DNA from: Mesorhizobium kowhaii
Lineage (GTDB): Bacteria > Pseudomonadota > Alphaproteobacteria > Rhizobiales > Rhizobiaceae
Length of the DNA: 64,000 bases
Reading direction: 5' to 3'
Assembly: GCF_003253745.1 (NCBI RefSeq)
Contig: NZ_MZXV01000080.1
Span: 1-64,000, forward strand
Both the position numbers and the translations under genes were made by a program. Positions within the stretch are counted from its first letter, which is position 1, and every line of letters starts with the position of its first letter. The notes beneath the pieces were generated by a model. The model was not told the origin of the DNA. It did no database searches and was given only the letters and a program-made list of their open reading frames with translations. Below, piece by piece: positions 7,151-15,249 of the stretch.

Positions 7151-10100
7151 TTGAATAGCTCGCCTCCCACGACGTTCGTACTCAACGGCGTTACCGCCGA
7201 TCTGAGCAGCGAGACCTTGCGCGACAAGTCCAACAGGACAATCGCACTTCGCCACCAGGCCTTCGCGGTGCTTCGTCACCTTCTGGAGAACGCTGATCGC
7301 GTCATCACCAAGGACGACCTGATGAAGGCGGTCTGGAACGGGATAGCCGTGACCGATGACAGCCTGGTGCAGTGCATTCACGAGATCCGTGGGGCGCTCA
7401 ACGACAGCCGGCAGGCCGTCGTGCAGACAGTGCCGAGGCGCGGTTACAGGCTGGTCCTTCCCTCAAATGCCGGACCGAGAATGGCCACCATCCTGGCCGC
7501 CGAAGTGGCCGCTGAGGGCCGGCCGACAGGCAAGGATGAGCGGATCTCTGCTGCAACTTTCCGGGCGTACAGGCAGATCATCGATCGGCTGCTGGTTCAA
7601 CATGCGGGTCGCGTGTTCTGGAGCGCCGAAGAGAGCGTCGTCGCCGAGTTCACCGGCCCTGTCGAGGCGATGCGGTGTGCGAGCGAGATCCAGCATGACG
7701 TCGATAGGCGGAACTGCGAAGTTCCCCAGACAAAGCGCCTGCTCTTCCGCATCGGCGTTCACCTGGGTTATGTCGTCGCCGAGGGCGACCACCTCGCGGG
7801 CGAGGCAGTCGAGGTCGCCGCTCATCTGCAAACGTTGTCACGACCGGGCGGGATTTGCGTCACGGAAGCGGTCCACGCCCAGGCTCAAGACCGACTCTCG
7901 CTGGAATTCGTCGATCTCGGCGAGCATAAGCTGAAGAACGTCGCACGCGTCTTGCGCATCTACCGCGTACCCCTTGCTTCGGAGGAACCGGTCAGGTCGC
8001 CATTTCGCGGTCTCGATGCCTTCGAATTCGAAGATGCCGACCTCTTCTTCGGCCGAGCACGGGCGATTGCTGCCTGCACTGCAAGACTGGAGCAGCAGGC
8101 AGCCAGCGGTACGGCATTCCTGCTTATCTACGGAATGAGCGGTTGCGGCAAGTCTTCCCTCCTGCGTGCTGGCCTGCTGCCGTCATTGACCCAGCCTGGA
8201 GCCGTGGCGGGCATATCCTTGTGGCGCCGCTGCCTGATCCGCCTCTCCGAAGGACCGGATGCATTCGCTGTGCTGGCTGCGGCACTGCTTAGCGAAGCTG
8301 CTGTGCCGGAGTTGTCCTGCGAAGTAACAGTCGCGGAGTTTGCTCTGCTCTGCAGGAGCGCGCCGGATCGGGCGCTGGCGATGGTCCGACAGGCACTTGG
8401 CAAGGCGGCCGGGTCGGCCCACTCGCAGATCAGATTGCTTGTCGCCATCGATCAGCTGGAGGAGCTGTTCACGACGGAGAAGCAGCCGGCGACGCGCGAG
8501 GCCCTTGTGCGGCTCATGGCGGTGCTAGCCGCGAGCGGACTGGTCTGGGTGATCGCGGCGATCCGTTCGGACTTTTTTCACCGCTGCGGTGAGGTCCCGG
8601 GTTTCTCGGCACTCAAGGACGGCCTCTCCAGCTACGAACTCCTGCCGCCGACCGGCCCAGAGATCGCGCAGATCATCCGCGAACCGGCGGGCGTTGCCGG
8701 GCTCCGCTTTGAGGAGAGTGCCGAGTTGGGGCGGCTCGATGATGTGCTGCAGAAGGCAGCAGCTGCCGATCCCGGATCATTGCCGCTTCTCGAGTTTGTG
8801 CTCGACGCGTTGTACCAAGCCGGCTGCGAGCGCCGAGTTCTAACCTTTGCGCATTATCGCGCGCTCGGCGGGCTCGAAGGCGCAATCGCGCGCCGCGCCG
8901 ATGAAGTCGTAGACTTACTCGCGCCCGAGATCCAGGAGGCCTTACCCCCGGTGCTGGGCGCCCTCACCACAGCAAGTCCAAGCGATGGAACGGTGACGGC
9001 ACGTCCGGCCCTGCTCACCGAAGTTGCAGGCACCCCCGCGCGATCGGCTCTCGTCAGGGCCCTGATCGACGCACGGCTACTCGTCAGCGATGAGGACGCC
9101 GGAGGGCATGTCTTCGTCCGCGTTGCACATGAAGCACTGTTGAGCCGTTGGCCGCGCGCCGGTGACATTGTGAATGCCAACCGGAACTTCCTCGAGACGC
9201 GCGACCGCCTCAGGGCCGACGCCCACCGTTGGCACCTGGAGAGCAGGAATCGAGAGCTTCTCCTTCCGTCCGGCAAACGTCTCGCGGAGGGCGAAGAGCT
9301 GCTGCTGTCAAGACGGGAGGAGGTTGACGATGACGTCCTTGAATACATCGAGGCATCTTTGCGCGCCCATCAGCAGAGAGAGGAGAAGGACCGGCAGGCA
9401 GAGCTGGCGCTGATCGAGGCCGCCGAAGAGGCAAAACGCGAGCGCCTGGAGCGCGAGGCCGAGCGCCGGAGCCTCGCGGCTACTGCCGCAAACCGGCTTG
9501 CCGGACGTACGCGCAATGCCGCGATTGTGGCGATAATGCTCGCTCTCATAGCGGGCGCAGGCGCACTGGTCGCCTTCAGGGCGCAGGAGGAAGCAAGGTG
9601 GCAACGCGACCAGGCGCTGCGCAACCAGTCTCTTTCGCTCTCCTTTCTTTCACAGCAGTCCACGGCGACGGGCAACACCGAGGCTGCGATCCTCTTGGCG
9701 CTCGAAGCACTGCCCTCGAAAGACCAGTCCGAGCGGCCATATCTCTTTGAAGCAGAGGCAGCCCTCTACAAGGCCCTGCTGGCGCACCACCAGATCAAAA
9801 TCTTTCGGCATGCCGCCGGCGTTGCGGATGCGGCGTTCAATCCGAACGGCGATCACATCGTCACTGCATCCTACGATAAAACTGCAGGCATCTGGGACAT
9901 CTCCAGCGGTGCCGAAACTGCAGTTCTAAAAGGTCATGAAGGGGCCGTGGAGAGGGCTGAATTCAGCCCGGACGGGAGCCGTATCCTGACGGCAGCGAGG
10001 GACGGCACTGCGCGCGTCTGGAACGCCATCTCGGGAGAACAGCTCTTCATCCTGCAGCCGGTAGGTAATTATCCAACGGCAATCTTCAGCCCGAACGGAA

Positions 10101-11962
10101 ACCAGGTGCTGACGGCGGGAGAGAACAGCGATGCAGCGCTCTGGGACGCTCGGACCGGAAGAAAAGTCCTGAGTGTAAGCAGCGACGGATATGCACGGGC
10201 TGGCTTCAGTTCGGACGGTCGCAGCTTCGCGACGGCACGCAAGCACTTTGTTTCGATCTGGAATACCGCAGATGGCGCACTGACGCGGTCAATCCGGGTA
10301 AACTCCCGGCCCTACAGCCTGGCGTTCAGCCCGGACGGAAGCCGGCTGCTGGCTGGCGCGTGCGGTCCGCTTTCATACGGCGGCACTTCCAGCCTCTTAG
10401 ATGTGTCGAAAGGAACGGAGATCGCAAAGTTCGCAGGCCAGAAGAGCGACACGCAATTGAACGGCGTGATTTTCAGTCACGGGGGTCAGCGAATCGCCAC
10501 GGTATCACTCGACGGCGCTGCCCGGATTTGGGATGGAGCGTTAGGAACGCTGCATGACCTGCTCGGCCAGGAGGTTTCGGGTTTGAAGCTGGCTGATATC
10601 GGTGCGGATGAACGCGATGAGGAGATGAACGGTGCTTTCACCCCGGACGACCGCTTCCTGGCGACCGCTTCGGTCAATGGGCCGATCCGCATCTGGGACG
10701 TTGAACGCGCCTCGTTGGTCACGACGATCGCCGGTCATGAATCTTTGGTTGAGCATCTGGAATTCAGCCCGGTTGACAGCAACATTCTTCTCACTGCTTC
10801 ACACGATGGCACAGCTCGGCTGTGGGATGTCGACGGCGCACTGACGACGACGCTCTCTCATGAATATCGGCCGACTTTCGCGGTCTTCAGTCCCGACAAT
10901 GTCCACCTGCTGACCGGTGGCGGCGACAGCGCGGCGCATTTGTGGGATGTTCTGAGCGGGCGCGAAATAATCCGGCTCGATACACATGAGATCGTTCAAC
11001 GTGCGACGTTCAGTCCCGATGGAAGGCGCGTCGCGACGGCATCTCTTGGGGGCCAGGTCCGAATTTGGGAGGTTGCCAGGGGATTCGAGACCGCCCAGTT
11101 CCGATCACATGGCGGACTGATCCAGATCCAGTTTGGTCGCGATGGTAAATCGCTTGTTTCCGCATCGATCGACGGTACCGCGCAGCTGTGGGACGCGGCG
11201 ACCGGCACCGAGCTGGCCGTCATCAAAACAAGCAGCAAGCTGCCGCAGGCCATTCTTAGCCCCGACGGACGTCTGATCCTCGCGGCCAGGGAAGACAATG
11301 CGGGCCACCTCCTGAAGGCGGGCGGGGCTGAGCTTAAGGCTCTTGTGGGGCATCAGGATCGCATCACTGCAGCGGCCTTCAACCCGAACGGTCAGCTGGT
11401 CGCCACGGGCTCACTCGACCACACGGCCCGAATTTGGTCGACCACGGACGGAGCAAACGTCGTAACGCTAGAGGGACATACCGACGAGGTGACGGTGGTC
11501 GCTTTCAGCCCCGACGGTCAGTCGCTGCTGACTGCCTCACGCGATGGAACCGTCCGTATCTGGAGCGTCTCTGGCGGACTGGAAAGGGCCGTTCTTAGGG
11601 GCCACAGCGGCGCGGTGGACAGCGCCCAGTTCAGTCCCAGTGGTTTGTATGTCGTGACCGCGTCGTCCGAAGATCGCACGGTCAGGCTATGGGCGACGCA
11701 ATCGGGGCGCCAGATTGCTGTCCTTGCCAGCCAGGACGAAGCGACCGTTCGACCGGGCCTTACACGCGCAGCCTTCAGTTCCGACGGCACCCAGATCGCA
11801 ATTATTTCCGGTGAAGAAAGGGTCCGTATCGTTCGCGTCTTCCAGACACCCAACGACCTCATTGACTTCGCCCGGCGCACCGTGCCCCGCGAACTAACCC
11901 CTTGCGAGCGGCGAAGCTTCTTCCTTCCTGAAGACCCTGCAACTGGTACTTGTCCGGGCTGA
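7151..11962 (+). CDS. Giant signalling protein: winged helix, degenerate cyclase domain, nSTAND1-type NTPase, membrane helix, WD40 propellers
   Basis: This protein has about 1603 residues. Order of parts: OmpR/CadC-type winged helix (about 9-105, ending QTVPRRGYRLV); class III cyclase homology domain (111-272); STAND NTPase (about 285-700) with Walker A GMSGCGKS (328-335) and Walker B LVAIDQLEE (D434); charged coiled coil (730-788); one membrane helix (about 790-811); and about 16 WD40 blades (880-1595), enough for two propellers. In the cyclase domain both metal-binding Asp are Glu (E118, E161), and the transition-state Asn and Arg read E221 and H225, so it is probably inactive. STAND NTPases act as ligand-triggered switches, and nSTAND1 clades are linked to bacterial conflict systems. 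The TTG at 7151 is preferred because GAGGGA precedes it; GTG 7091 would lie inside a palindrome. No classical effector domain is visible. Confidence 0.85.
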   Translation: MNSSPPTTFVLNGVTADLSSETLRDKSNRTIALRHQAFAVLRHLLENADRVITKDDLMKAVWNGIAVTDDSLVQCIHEIRGALNDSRQAVVQTVPRRGYRLVLPSNAGPRMATILAAEVAAEGRPTGKDERISAATFRAYRQIIDRLLVQHAGRVFWSAEESVVAEFTGPVEAMRCASEIQHDVDRRNCEVPQTKRLLFRIGVHLGYVVAEGDHLAGEAVEVAAHLQTLSRPGGICVTEAVHAQAQDRLSLEFVDLGEHKLKNVARVLRIYRVPLASEEPVRSPFRGLDAFEFEDADLFFGRARAIAACTARLEQQAASGTAFLLIYGMSGCGKSSLLRAGLLPSLTQPGAVAGISLWRRCLIRLSEGPDAFAVLAAALLSEAAVPELSCEVTVAEFALLCRSAPDRALAMVRQALGKAAGSAHSQIRLLVAIDQLEELFTTEKQPATREALVRLMAVLAASGLVWVIAAIRSDFFHRCGEVPGFSALKDGLSSYELLPPTGPEIAQIIREPAGVAGLRFEESAELGRLDDVLQKAAAADPGSLPLLEFVLDALYQAGCERRVLTFAHYRALGGLEGAIARRADEVVDLLAPEIQEALPPVLGALTTASPSDGTVTARPALLTEVAGTPARSALVRALIDARLLVSDEDAGGHVFVRVAHEALLSRWPRAGDIVNANRNFLETRDRLRADAHRWHLESRNRELLLPSGKRLAEGEELLLSRREEVDDDVLEYIEASLRAHQQREEKDRQAELALIEAAEEAKRERLEREAERRSLAATAANRLAGRTRNAAIVAIMLALIAGAGALVAFRAQEEARWQRDQALRNQSLSLSFLSQQSTATGNTEAAILLALEALPSKDQSERPYLFEAEAALYKALLAHHQIKIFRHAAGVADAAFNPNGDHIVTASYDKTAGIWDISSGAETAVLKGHEGAVERAEFSPDGSRILTAARDGTARVWNAISGEQLFILQPVGNYPTAIFSPNGNQVLTAGENSDAALWDARTGRKVLSVSSDGYARAGFSSDGRSFATARKHFVSIWNTADGALTRSIRVNSRPYSLAFSPDGSRLLAGACGPLSYGGTSSLLDVSKGTEIAKFAGQKSDTQLNGVIFSHGGQRIATVSLDGAARIWDGALGTLHDLLGQEVSGLKLADIGADERDEEMNGAFTPDDRFLATASVNGPIRIWDVERASLVTTIAGHESLVEHLEFSPVDSNILLTASHDGTARLWDVDGALTTTLSHEYRPTFAVFSPDNVHLLTGGGDSAAHLWDVLSGREIIRLDTHEIVQRATFSPDGRRVATASLGGQVRIWEVARGFETAQFRSHGGLIQIQFGRDGKSLVSASIDGTAQLWDAATGTELAVIKTSSKLPQAILSPDGRLILAAREDNAGHLLKAGGAELKALVGHQDRITAAAFNPNGQLVATGSLDHTARIWSTTDGANVVTLEGHTDEVTVVAFSPDGQSLLTASRDGTVRIWSVSGGLERAVLRGHSGAVDSAQFSPSGLYVVTASSEDRTVRLWATQSGRQIAVLASQDEATVRPGLTRAAFSSDGTQIAIISGEERVRIVRVFQTPNDLIDFARRTVPRELTPCERRSFFLPEDPATGTCPG

Positions 11963-12286
11963 TGTCGGCAACGGGGTCAGATCTTGCCGCTTGAGCCGGC
12001 CGCCGGAACGGGCAACTTAGCGCCGCATGTCGGCCATAGAAGTAGATATTGCCGTGGCCCGGAAGCAGACATCTCCTGAGACCGCGCTGTAGGTGGCGTC
12101 GCGACATGAGCGGCCCTCCGAGCACATCTATGTTCGCCATCCGCCTCGTTTCGTGGCGGCCTTCCCGCAGCCGGATTCAATCCGCATGCTTGGAACCAAT
12201 GACGGGCCAGACTGTTCACCTATAGCTTTGATACGACGCTGCCGTGCCCGGCCGGTGGTAAGCGGCGATCTTAAGGAGTTCGCATC
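11963..12286. other. Intergenic stretch with repeat copy, leading to the exported-protein gene
   Basis: These 324 bases contain the right-hand repeat (12044-12073, weaker from 12005) and the untranslated leader of the next gene. I see no gene, no T-run terminator after the giant gene, and no clear promoter boxes. Confidence 0.5.
12044..12073 (+). repeat. Right copy of the islet-flanking direct repeat
   Basis: It matches 5866-5895 at 26 of 30 positions and shares the 16-base end CCCGGAAGCAGACATC exactly. Similarity extends weakly left to about 12005. A third, shorter relative (TCGGAAGCAGACGTTCCGC) lies at about 12807-12825, past the small exported gene. Confidence 0.6.
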
Positions 12287-12727
12287 GTGAAGATTTCGTC
12301 CACATTTCGTTCAGTCGCGTTTGCCGTCATCGCCGCTGCGGGGGTAAGCCTTGCCAGCGCCGCGCATGCCGAGAGCGGTACGATCCGCTTCTCCGTCTAC
12401 AAAGCTGCCTTCTTTGTGGGTGGCTCTGGAGGCGAGGGCACGCTGACCTTCCATGGTCGCCGCTATCCCATCTCTGTCGGCGGCATCTCGGGCGGCCTCG
12501 CCTTCGGGGTTTCCAAGACCTATTTCCAAGGTACCGTTCGCCACATTCGCCGCGTCCGAGATGTAACGGGGGTCTACGGGGCGGCGGGCGGTGGCGGCGC
12601 GCTCGGCAAAGGGGCCCAGGTGATCGTCATGACCAATGACAAGGGCGCCCAACTCGAACTCTCAGGCAAGCAGGTAGGCCTGCAAGTCAACGCCGATCTC
12701 AGCGGTATGGCCATCACGGTGAAGTAA
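12287..12727 (+). CDS. Small exported glycine-rich conserved hypothetical protein
   Basis: This 146-residue protein starts at GTG 12287 with a good AAGGAG 8 bases upstream. A Sec signal peptide runs to about AHA-ES (residues 1-28). The mature part is rich in Gly and small beta-forming residues (GGSGGEGTLTFHGRRYPISV, then GVYGAAGGGGALGKGAQV), which recalls compact beta-sandwich or SYLF-like envelope proteins, but I cannot name a family. It sits between two copies of the islet-associated repeat motif and may be part of the accessory block or an independent resident. No function is assigned. Confidence 0.65.
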   Translation: MKISSTFRSVAFAVIAAAGVSLASAAHAESGTIRFSVYKAAFFVGGSGGEGTLTFHGRRYPISVGGISGGLAFGVSKTYFQGTVRHIRRVRDVTGVYGAAGGGGALGKGAQVIVMTNDKGAQLELSGKQVGLQVNADLSGMAITVK

Positions 12728-12806
12728 GGCCTGTCGCTCCGTTCGTCGTCCCTGCAGTTGGCCCACGACGCTGAATACAAACGTCGACTTTCTAGCCCTA
12801 CCATCT

Positions 12807-12825
12807 CGGAAGCAGACGTTCCGCT
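12807..12825 (+). repeat. Third copy of the GGAAGCAGAC repeat motif
   Basis: TCGGAAGCAGACGTTCCGC resembles the ends of the repeats at 5895 and 12073, with GGAAGCAGAC identical in all three. It lies in the 263-bp gap before flgJ. Its context suggests the whole stretch from about 5830 to 12830 has been assembled from sequence foreign to the flagellar cluster. Confidence 0.4.
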
Positions 12826-12990
12826 CCCGGCCCAAAACGCGACGTCCGAATAGTGGCTTGGCGATGTCCGTAGTTGGCGCTTGGCCGACCACGACACACA
12901 CCTGCATTCCGCCTCTCCCACCCGCGCAAGCCTGCCACAAGCTTGTTGAGGCATGGTCTGGCTAGGAAAACCGATAACAGGCGGACTTTC

Positions 12991-13563
12991 TTGGCGATTT
13001 CTCCACCCAGCGACATCGTTATGGATGTGGCCCGAGCCGTCGACCCGACGGACATCGAGGCCGCCCGCGCCGCGCTGACCAGGCGCGCCGGTGGTGCTGC
13101 CGGGACGTTTTCGGTCGACACCGCGGCCTCGGTCGATGCCGGCTCGATCCTGTCGCGCGCCACCGCCGACAAGGCCGCCGCAGCGACCGACCCGGCCAAG
13201 AAGTTCAAGAAGTTCGAGGCGATGGTGCTGCAGACCTTCATACAGAACATGCTGCCCAAGGACACCGAAGGCGTCTACGGCAAGGGCCTGGCCGGTGACA
13301 TGTGGAAATCGCAGCTTGCCGAGCGGGTGGCCGACGTGATGGCCGAACGCGGCGGCATCGGCATCGCCAAGTCGATGCTCGCCGACCACTATCTCGAAGG
13401 CAAGCGCGTCGTGCCGGTCGGTCCGGTTTCGGGCGGGCCGGAAAAGACCGAGATCGATCAACAGAACAGCCTGTCGACCTCGCTGGTCCACGAATTGCAA
13501 CGCAAGGCGGCCCGGTCGATCACCGGTGACGAGACCGCCATCAAGACAGACATCAAGATCTAG
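12991..13563 (+). CDS. flgJ: Flagellar rod-binding protein (FlgJ N-terminal domain type)
   Basis: This 190-residue protein carries the rod-binding domain seen at the N-terminus of enterobacterial FlgJ (KKFEAMVLQTFIQNMLP, then YGKGLAGDMWKSQLAERVAD). It lacks the C-terminal muramidase half, as is usual in alphaproteobacteria. It helps cap and assemble the flagellar rod in the periplasm. The start is uncertain: TTG 12991 (MAISPPSDIV) has AGGCGG upstream and gives a natural N-terminus, while ATG 13021 would lose 10 residues. It resumes the flagellar series that stops at 5777 and is followed by an FlgN-like gene. Confidence 0.8.
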   Translation: MAISPPSDIVMDVARAVDPTDIEAARAALTRRAGGAAGTFSVDTAASVDAGSILSRATADKAAAATDPAKKFKKFEAMVLQTFIQNMLPKDTEGVYGKGLAGDMWKSQLAERVADVMAERGGIGIAKSMLADHYLEGKRVVPVGPVSGGPEKTEIDQQNSLSTSLVHELQRKAARSITGDETAIKTDIKI

Positions 13564-13570
13564 GGCATGC

Positions 13571-13595
13571 CCCAAAACCGGGAACCGGTTTTGGG
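13571..13595. repeat. Perfect palindrome of the Rhizobiales intergenic repeat type
   Basis: CCCAAAACCGG (13571-13581) and CCGGTTTTGGG (13585-13595) are exact inverted arms around GAA. The following AAAGATCA completes the familiar rhizobial intergenic sequence in which AACCGGTTTT is flanked by GCATG and GATCATG-like ends. It lies directly after the flgJ stop. There is no T-run, so it is not a typical terminator. Confidence 0.65.
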
Positions 13596-13660
13596 AAAGA
13601 TCACGCTAAAACACTGAGATAGTGCGTATCCGAGTTCAATCTAACCAGACCGGGATTCTC

Positions 13661-14086
13661 ATGGCCGACTTTTCGGAATTCACCGCCAACCTGCCAGCAC
13701 GCACGACCGCGTCGGAAGCGCCGATCCCGTTCGCGCGGCCTGGCAACCTCGCCGCCATCATCGGCCGCATCGAGGAAGTGGTCGAGGAAGAGACGGCCGG
13801 CATCCGCAACGCCACCAACTATGATCTCAAGGCCTCGAACGCCCGCAAGAGCCGCTATCTCTACGAGTTGACCCGCGCCATGAAGGGCGGCAGCGAAGCC
13901 GAATTCCTCGAACAGCACCGCGAAGGCCTGACCCGGCTGCGCCAGAAGCTGGCGAAGAACGAGGCGGCGATCCTGGCTCACCTCAGCGCGGTCAACGAGG
14001 TCGCCAGCCTGCTGCGGCACGCCATCCAGCGCGCGGAAACCGACGGCACCTATTCCGCCGGCGAGTTCGGCTGGATGAAGGCATGA
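13661..14086 (+). CDS. FlgN-like flagellar export chaperone
   Basis: This 141-residue, mainly alpha-helical protein (MADFSEFTANLPART; long helices from about 28 to 125, including EAEFLEQHREGLTRLRQKLAKNEAA) fits the helical-bundle FlgN/FliT class of type III export chaperones, which hold the hook-associated proteins FlgK and FlgL before secretion. The assignment combines its size, the helical pattern and its place directly after flgJ. ATG 13661 is chosen over an upstream frame extension that lies in a repeat-derived region. Confidence 0.65.
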   Translation: MADFSEFTANLPARTTASEAPIPFARPGNLAAIIGRIEEVVEEETAGIRNATNYDLKASNARKSRYLYELTRAMKGGSEAEFLEQHREGLTRLRQKLAKNEAAILAHLSAVNEVASLLRHAIQRAETDGTYSAGEFGWMKA

Positions 14087-14153
14087 TGCCGAACACAATG
14101 CCCAGGCAAAAAAATAGTGCCGCGTTCCCATCACCAGGGAATGACAAGGTCTG

Positions 14154-14669
14154 ATGATCAAGGTCATCGCCATCGCCGTCTGGATCTGCGCCGCCACGCT
14201 CGGCGCCGTGTTCTATTCGTTCCAGGCAGCCGGCGAGCGTGGTGTCGGCGAGACGCCGAAGCCGATGCTGGGCGGCCTCGACTACGTCAAGACCGATATC
14301 ATCTCCGTGCCGCTGATCCGCGATTCCGAGATCGGCGGCTATTTCCTGACCAAGCTTGTCTACACGGTCGAGCCCGAGCAGATAAAGAAGCTGTCCATTC
14401 CGGCCGAAGCGCTCATCACCGACCAAGTCTATACCTACCTCTATTCCAATCCGCAGATCGACTTCACCAAGAAGGCGACGATCGATCTCGATGCCTTCCG
14501 CGCCGCGATCCGCGACACTGTCAACACCCGTGTCGGCGCCACTTTGGTGCATGAGGTTCTGATCGATCAGGTCAATTTCCTCAGCAAGGACGAAATCCGC
14601 GACAACTGGCTGCGCCGCAAGAAAAGCGAGACGGCGGCGGAAATGACCAAGGCATTCAAGGAACATTGA
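14154..14669 (+). CDS. Conserved membrane-anchored protein of the flagellar cluster
   Basis: This 171-residue protein has one N-terminal hydrophobic helix (IKVIAIAVWICAATLGAVFY, residues 2-21) acting as signal anchor. A periplasmic domain follows, with mixed alpha/beta character (GGYFLTKLVYTVEPEQIKKL) and a charged C-terminal tail. Its layout (single anchor plus periplasmic domain) recalls FliL, but no FliL motif is visible. It follows the FlgN-like gene by 67 bases on the same strand and is probably co-transcribed. I do not assign a function beyond likely envelope or flagellar association. Confidence 0.55.
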   Translation: MIKVIAIAVWICAATLGAVFYSFQAAGERGVGETPKPMLGGLDYVKTDIISVPLIRDSEIGGYFLTKLVYTVEPEQIKKLSIPAEALITDQVYTYLYSNPQIDFTKKATIDLDAFRAAIRDTVNTRVGATLVHEVLIDQVNFLSKDEIRDNWLRRKKSETAAEMTKAFKEH

Positions 14670-14873
14670 TCTGCCCGGCGTGCCGTTGCCCGCAGCCCGA
14701 TCACATCGGACGTCATCCGCTGCGGCGATAGGAACCAGCCACCGGAATTCGCGTTGACGTAAACGTCAACCCAAAGCTATATGCGGCAGCGGCCGTGATC
14801 GCAAAAAACGCGGCATGGCGACTTAAGCCGGGTCGAAGCGCCGTTGCGCGACCAACCAGACAAGGAGAACAGC

Positions 14874-15158
14874 GTGAGCGTTCAGGAGATTGCCGAGAAG
14901 ATCAAGTCGCGCGTGGCGAGCAGCGGGTTCGATCGTTCCGTGAAATTCGACACCGGCGCCGACGGCGTCATCGTCATCGACGGCGCAACCATCTCGACAT
15001 CAGACGGACCAGCCGATTGCACCATCAAACTCTCGCTCGACGATCTGGATTCGCTGATTTCTGGCGACCTGAATCCGACCATGGCGTTCATGACCGGCAA
15101 GATAAAGGTCGAAGGCGACATGACCGTCGCCATGGCACTCAGCCAGTTGATCGGCTGA
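14874..15158 (+). CDS. SCP2 sterol-binding domain protein
   Basis: This 94-residue stand-alone SCP2 domain has a lipid-binding fold (FDTGADGVIVIDGATIS, then the conserved end LISGDLNPTMAFMTGKIKVEGDM). In bacteria such proteins are thought to bind fatty acyl or other hydrophobic ligands; the ligand here is unknown. Start GTG 14874 has AAGGAG 7 bases upstream, which decides it over a frame opening 30 bases earlier. A strong bidirectional hairpin follows. Confidence 0.88.
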   Translation: MSVQEIAEKIKSRVASSGFDRSVKFDTGADGVIVIDGATISTSDGPADCTIKLSLDDLDSLISGDLNPTMAFMTGKIKVEGDMTVAMALSQLIG

Positions 15159-15175
15159 CCGCTTGTGAGACGCGC

Positions 15176-15208
15176 AAAACGCCGCCCGATGGGCGGCGTT
15201 TTCGTTTT
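15176..15208. terminator. Rho-independent terminator (probably bidirectional)
   Basis: The 12-bp stem AAAACGCCGCCC / GGGCGGCGTTTT around GAT is followed by TCGTTTT. It separates the rightward SCP2 gene from the leftward GNAT gene and can serve both. Confidence 0.85.
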
Positions 15209-15249
15209 GGGGCCGGACCCGGGTGGCCGCATCACGCAGCCCTTGCAGC

